DNA of 7,342 nucleotides from Treponema sp. Its GTDB lineage: Bacteria > Spirochaetota > Spirochaetia > Treponematales > Treponemataceae. The DNA is taken from the NCBI GenBank assembly GCA_017453705.1, contig JAFTEK010000169.1, positions 1-7,342 on the forward strand, given 5' to 3'. Every line of letters begins with the position of its first letter. Position 1 is the stretch's first letter. Under the pieces are notes generated by a model. The model did no database searches and was not told the DNA's origin. It worked only from the letters and a program-made list of their open reading frames with translations. A program made the position numbers and the translations under genes. Positions 3,865 through 7,342 of this stretch are shown piece after piece.

Positions 3865-6140
3865 GGCGCCCCATAGCCATCGCGGCCGGAGTCTCCGCTC
3901 TCGCCGCACTGTCCTCCTGCCGCCGTCCAGTACCCCCTGCCACGCAAGTTCCGAAGCCGCCTGTCAAAATCTGGGCGCACAGGGGCTGCTGCTACGCATG
4001 GCCGGAGAACACCCTCGATGCCTTCCGCGCGGCATGTGAGCTGGATGGGCTTACAGGAATTGAGCTTGACATACAGCTCACGAAGGACGGCAAGATTGTG
4101 GTGATCCACGACGAGACCGTGGACAGGACGACGGACGGAAAGGGCAATGTCCGCGACTTCACGCTCGCTGAGCTTAAGGAGCTCAAGATAAAGACCCATT
4201 CAAAGAACCTGATTCCACAATACACACAGATTCCAACAATCGAAGAAGTCTTTGACCTCGTAAAACCCTACTGCCTGAGATACGGGCTTAAAATTAATAT
4301 TGAGCTCAAGAACAGCGTCGTCCGCTACGAGGGCATGGAGGAAATGATTTTAGCCCTTGTAAGGCAATATGAGCTTGAGCCATATATCGTTTACTCTTCT
4401 TTTAATCCAGATTCAATAGTCCTTATAAAACAAAAGAAGCCTGATGCCCTGGTCGGAATCCTTAATTCTTCTATAAAAGAATGCCTTGCCTTTGCCGAAG
4501 CCCACGAAACAGATGCCTTGCATCCAAACTACAGGGGACGCGACGTTGAGAATATTCGCGAAAAAACTTCGCTCCCGATACGCATGTGGAACTTCCCACC
4601 GGACGTGCCCTTTTATCCAAACAAAGGGAGTTTCGCGGTCCCGGATTTCAGGGAAATCTGTGGGTATGGCATAACAGATGTTTTTTCAAACATACCGGAA
4701 GTATATTTAAAAAAGCGCACACAAAATCAGTCAGTTTCTTCAACAAACACTGATAAACCAGGGCTTTCATTTAGTCTTTGCGCCGAAATAAGCAGAAAGA
4801 CAGGCATCTATAAAAAGTGCAGCACAAACCGCATGGCAGACTTCCATTTTTATGAAGTAAACGCCGGGGATTTTTTTGAATTTGATGCAAAAGGATATGA
4901 ATACCAGATAGCCTTTTATAATGACACAATAGACGACCGCTATATTCACACTTACTGCTACAGCGAGGAAGAAAACTGGTCAAGCTACACAAAAAGCATA
5001 AAGCGTTTCGGCTGGAAAACTCACGGGCAGAAGTTCAAGAGGCATGGCTGGGCAAGAATCCTTGTCCGTAAAAAAGAAAGTGTTTTCAAGCGGGGCTTTT
5101 CTGTCCTAAAGCTTACCGAACGATTTATTCTTACTGCCGATGACAAAGCATTTGTGGAAGGCCACTGCCGTTTTATGCGGAAACCGGCAGCTTATGGAAT
5201 CAAGCCCTTTTTCGATTCAGAAATAGATGACACGGCGAAAAAGGTGAACGCCCTGCGCGATAAGTGGGGAGAAGACACTCTCGTCCTCGCGCTCCTCGCG
5301 GACACTCATTATGTAATAAACGGCCGCTGGGACGACACGGCGCACAACCTGCTTGGCGTACATGAAAAAGCGCCGTTCGATGCCCTTATTCACCTTGGCG
5401 ATTTTACCGACGGCAAGACTCCTGCAAGAATCACAGAAGAATATTTCAACATCCAGAACGATGACATGAAAAAGCTCGGCATCCCGCTGTATTACACGCT
5501 TGGAAACCACGACTCGAATTACTTCCAGGGAAATACAGATTTGCTGAATGTCACGGAACAGGCGCGGCTGTACCTGGGACGTGGCGAGCCGCACTATTAC
5601 GTCGATTTTGAGGACAAGGGGCTGAGGCTCCTGTTCCTGCATTCGTTCGACCACACTCAGGAAGGGCAGAATAACCGCTATGGCTTCAGCGGCGAGGAAA
5701 TTGAGTGGACGCGGAGGGCCCTGGCCGGGACGCCCGCCGGCTGGAAGGTAATAGTGTTCTCCCACGTGCCCCTGCTCGCCTCCATGCACTACTGGAGCGA
5801 TAAGATACGCGGGGAGCAAGAGATGGTGAGCCTGCTGGGAGAGTTCGACCGCTCCGGCGGCTCCTCCGCAGGCGGGCGGGTGCTCGCGTTCATCCACGGA
5901 CACACGCACTCAGACTGCGTTAACAGAGACCTGTCATTCCCGGTCGTCTCCATAGGCTGCGCTAAAATAGAAGACGAGCAGGTTCACAAGGCATCGGGCT
6001 CCGTCACCTGGCCGCGGGAGCCGGGCACGGTCTCGCAGGAGCTGTGGGACGTGCTCGTCGTGGACGCGGATTCCGGCTCGCTCGACTTCGTGCGCTTCGG
6101 CGCGGGCGAGGACAGGCACCTGGACAGGGGCGGGAGGTAA
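3861..6140 (+). CDS. lipoprotein with glycerophosphodiesterase and metallophosphoesterase domains
   Basis: The gene encodes 759 aa, starting at GTG 3861, whose bases overlap the upstream TGA stop (GTGA), so translation is probably coupled. This start gives a short lipoprotein signal, RRPIAIAAGVSALAALSSC, with Cys20 as lipidation site. Residues 36-286 are a GDPD domain: AHRG (His40, Arg41), PENT (48-51), ELD (Glu68, Asp70), IHD (His83), IPTIEE (124-129), NIELK (Glu148), YSSFNPDS (178-185) and GITDVFSNIPE near the end. It should release an alcohol and glycerol 3-phosphate from glycerophosphodiesters. Residues about 300-410 are an unrecognised, aromatic-rich, probably beta-sandwich module ending ARILVRKKE, a kind seen beside surface hydrolases. 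Residues 473-700 are a calcineurin-like metallophosphoesterase: ADTH (480-483), LGDFTDG (512-518), GNHD (548-551), FSHVPLL (633-639) and GHTH (680-683). Both metal sites look complete. It should face the periplasm or surface. GC is uneven: high, then about 28-35% in the middle, then above 70%. Confidence 0.9.
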   Translation: MRRPIAIAAGVSALAALSSCRRPVPPATQVPKPPVKIWAHRGCCYAWPENTLDAFRAACELDGLTGIELDIQLTKDGKIVVIHDETVDRTTDGKGNVRDFTLAELKELKIKTHSKNLIPQYTQIPTIEEVFDLVKPYCLRYGLKINIELKNSVVRYEGMEEMILALVRQYELEPYIVYSSFNPDSIVLIKQKKPDALVGILNSSIKECLAFAEAHETDALHPNYRGRDVENIREKTSLPIRMWNFPPDVPFYPNKGSFAVPDFREICGYGITDVFSNIPEVYLKKRTQNQSVSSTNTDKPGLSFSLCAEISRKTGIYKKCSTNRMADFHFYEVNAGDFFEFDAKGYEYQIAFYNDTIDDRYIHTYCYSEEENWSSYTKSIKRFGWKTHGQKFKRHGWARILVRKKESVFKRGFSVLKLTERFILTADDKAFVEGHCRFMRKPAAYGIKPFFDSEIDDTAKKVNALRDKWGEDTLVLALLADTHYVINGRWDDTAHNLLGVHEKAPFDALIHLGDFTDGKTPARITEEYFNIQNDDMKKLGIPLYYTLGNHDSNYFQGNTDLLNVTEQARLYLGRGEPHYYVDFEDKGLRLLFLHSFDHTQEGQNNRYGFSGEEIEWTRRALAGTPAGWKVIVFSHVPLLASMHYWSDKIRGEQEMVSLLGEFDRSGGSSAGGRVLAFIHGHTHSDCVNRDLSFPVVSIGCAKIEDEQVHKASGSVTWPREPGTVSQELWDVLVVDADSGSLDFVRFGAGEDRHLDRGGR

Positions 6141-6153
6141 GCGCGGGAGGCAG

Positions 6154-6183
6154 GCTGACTGCCGCCAGACAGCGGGCAGCAGC
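6154..6183 (+). other. imperfect stem-loop after the lipoprotein gene
   Basis: GCTG-A-CTGCC (6154-6163) pairs with GGCAG-CAGC (6175-6183), nine pairs with one bulged A and an 11-base loop. It begins 13 bases after the stop codon. The bases that follow are AAAA rather than a T run, so it is not a standard intrinsic terminator in either direction. It could protect the 3' end of the operon transcript. No other terminator is visible before the kinase gene. Confidence 0.35.
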
Positions 6184-6219
6184 AAAATGCCCATCGCCGC
6201 GTCATACTGGCGGCCGTCC

Positions 6220-6248
6220 TTGAAAAATCCCTTGTTTTTGCGCATAAT
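6220..6248 (+). promoter_or_regulatory. sigma70-type promoter of the HipA-fold kinase gene
   Basis: TTGAAA (6220-6225) and CATAAT (6243-6248) each match consensus at five of six positions with a 17-bp spacer. The expected start point, about seven bases past the -10, falls on 6255-6256, which is the A of the kinase ATG. The transcript would then have essentially no leader, which fits the lack of a usable Shine-Dalgarno before that ATG. Confidence 0.6.
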
Positions 6249-6255
6249 GTGAGGC

Positions 6256-7342
6256 ATGGAAGGACTTTTGTACACGCTCACAAACAAGGAGACTCCTCTG
6301 TGCGACTTTGTAATAGAAGGCGAAGGGGAGCTTGAGCTTTGCAGGATTGTAAAGGAATACAGGCCTCTTCCTTTTTGGTGCCAGGACATTGACACGTGGG
6401 TCGCGAACAGAAGCGCGGCAAAGCACCGTGCCCATGTAGAAAAAATCCTGGAGATGTGCGGCGGAAAGACAAAGAGCGGCTTCATAGCGCTGACGCATTG
6501 CCTTTCACTGACGGACACCCTTTGGGTAAAATCCAGCCGCGAGAATGTTACCTGGCAGGAAGTGAACCTATACGAGAACAATTTTGACGAGGTGGTGTCA
6601 AGGCTCTCGTTCGACGGTAACGGTCTGTTCGGCATCCAGATGTCAACCACCTCGCCCGAGCTTACCACTGACGGTGCTTACGACAAATGCTGGCTCAACC
6701 AGGATGATGGGATTCATCTTATAAAAACAGGGAGCGACGGCGCGAGGAACACAGGCCTTGAGCCTTACGGCGAAGTGCTCGCCAGCCAGGTTTTTGAGAA
6801 GCTCTGTGACTCCGTTAAATATACACTCAGGCATTTTGACGGAAGGGTAGTCTCTGACTGCAAGCTTTTTACTTCACAGGAATCCGGCTATTACCCAATC
6901 GCCTTATTCTACAAAGACAAATTGACGCTTCCGAAGCTGCTTGAAATCTACCGTGAGTTCAATTGCGAGGACGCTTTCCGCAGAATGATTGTCGCCGACT
7001 GCATAACGCTCAACTGCGACCGCCACTTCGGGAACTTCGGTTTTTTGGTTGACAACGAGACCTTTGAGCGTACGGCCCTGAACCCCTGCTTTGACTTTAA
7101 CATGGCATTCGTCCCGTTCGCGGAGGAAGGCCTTGACTTCGGGTATGACGCGGGTGGCGACGGGATTGACTTTGACGAGTATCTTTCCAAACGCGGGCCG
7201 ATGATTGGAAGCGACTATGTTGCACCCGCGCGCGCGATCCTTACGCCAGAAATAAAAAAATGCGTAGAAGAAATCCGTGAGACACAACTTGCAGTTCAAT
7301 GCGACGATAAGTTTACCGAGCACCGCCTTGTACTTGTGAACA
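6256..7342 (+). CDS. HipA-fold protein kinase, 3' end beyond the window
   Basis: A frame is open from ATG 6256 to the window edge, 362 codons without a stop. An in-frame TGA at 6250-6252 rules out an earlier start. GAGG sits only one base before the ATG, so initiation is probably leaderless; TTG 6268, behind GGAAGGA, is an alternative. The N-terminal part (to about 115) includes ALTHCLSLTDTLWVK (79-93) and TWQEVNLYENNFDE (100-113), typical of a HipA-like/CtkA-like family in Firmicutes and Treponema. Kinase features follow: Lys157 in IHLIKTG as the ATP lysine, Glu173 in EPYGEVLASQVFEKL, NCDRHFGNFGFLVD (253-266) with catalytic Asp255 and Asn260, and Asp280 in NPCFDFNMAF as the metal-binding Asp. 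Such kinases phosphorylate proteins; HipA itself targets GltX and causes persistence. No HipB-like antitoxin precedes it, and one could lie downstream. It lacks the classical HipA N-subdomain 1, so it may not be a toxin. Confidence 0.82.
   Translation, partial: MEGLLYTLTNKETPLCDFVIEGEGELELCRIVKEYRPLPFWCQDIDTWVANRSAAKHRAHVEKILEMCGGKTKSGFIALTHCLSLTDTLWVKSSRENVTWQEVNLYENNFDEVVSRLSFDGNGLFGIQMSTTSPELTTDGAYDKCWLNQDDGIHLIKTGSDGARNTGLEPYGEVLASQVFEKLCDSVKYTLRHFDGRVVSDCKLFTSQESGYYPIALFYKDKLTLPKLLEIYREFNCEDAFRRMIVADCITLNCDRHFGNFGFLVDNETFERTALNPCFDFNMAFVPFAEEGLDFGYDAGGDGIDFDEYLSKRGPMIGSDYVAPARAILTPEIKKCVEEIRETQLAVQCDDKFTEHRLVLVN

Noticed and set aside
6141..6255. Minus-strand stretch reading MRKNKGFFKDGRQYDAAMG
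   Set aside because: It looks faintly protein-like, but the frame then runs antisense through the lipoprotein end, no family is recognised, and the same bases hold the kinase promoter.

Overview
The window looks like a chromosomal accessory region of a host-associated spirochaete, most likely a gut, rumen or oral Treponema. This is inference from gene families: a HU-like/DUF4469 DNA-binding protein of the Treponema/Bacteroidetes type, a lipoprotein with a loose lipobox, a short solitary tyrosine recombinase and a HipA-fold kinase. No rRNA, tRNA or core gene fixes the taxon. By hand count, local GC runs from about 28% to 75% over 60-base lines, so the region looks patchwork.

Layout from left to right. 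Bases 1-112 may hold the start of a minus-strand gene that leaves the window. Bases 99-292 are a 23-bp tandem repeat of eight full units and one partial. Bases 293-534 are a non-coding leader rich in hairpins. Bases 535-1323 encode the HU-like/DUF4469 protein. Bases 1410-2467 form a discrete unit: a 191-aa tyrosine recombinase with all catalytic residues, and a consensus sigma70-type promoter pointing right, both enclosed by an imperfect inverted repeat of 33/34 bp built around a perfect palindrome. Bases 2500-3864 encode a fused glycerol-3-phosphate cytidylyltransferase (TagD-like) and Gfo/Idh/MocA oxidoreductase. Bases 3861-6140, joined to it by a GTGA stop/start overlap, encode a lipoprotein carrying a glycerophosphodiesterase domain, a middle beta-rich domain and a metallophosphoesterase domain. 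Bases 6256-7342 hold most of a HipA-fold kinase with its own promoter and apparently no leader.

How the parts may work together (inference). The fusion enzyme could make a CDP-activated glycerol-type unit for a surface polymer. The coupled lipoprotein could trim or recycle glycerophosphodiesters and phosphate esters outside the cytoplasmic membrane. The recombinase, the inverted repeats and the outward promoter have the layout of a DNA inversion switch (Hin-like geometry with a short FimB/FimE-like enzyme). That switch would turn the two-gene phosphoglycerol operon on or off, with the neighbouring HU-like protein as a possible DNA-bending partner. The competing explanations are a small mobile element with terminal inverted repeats, or two copies of a dispersed genomic palindrome.
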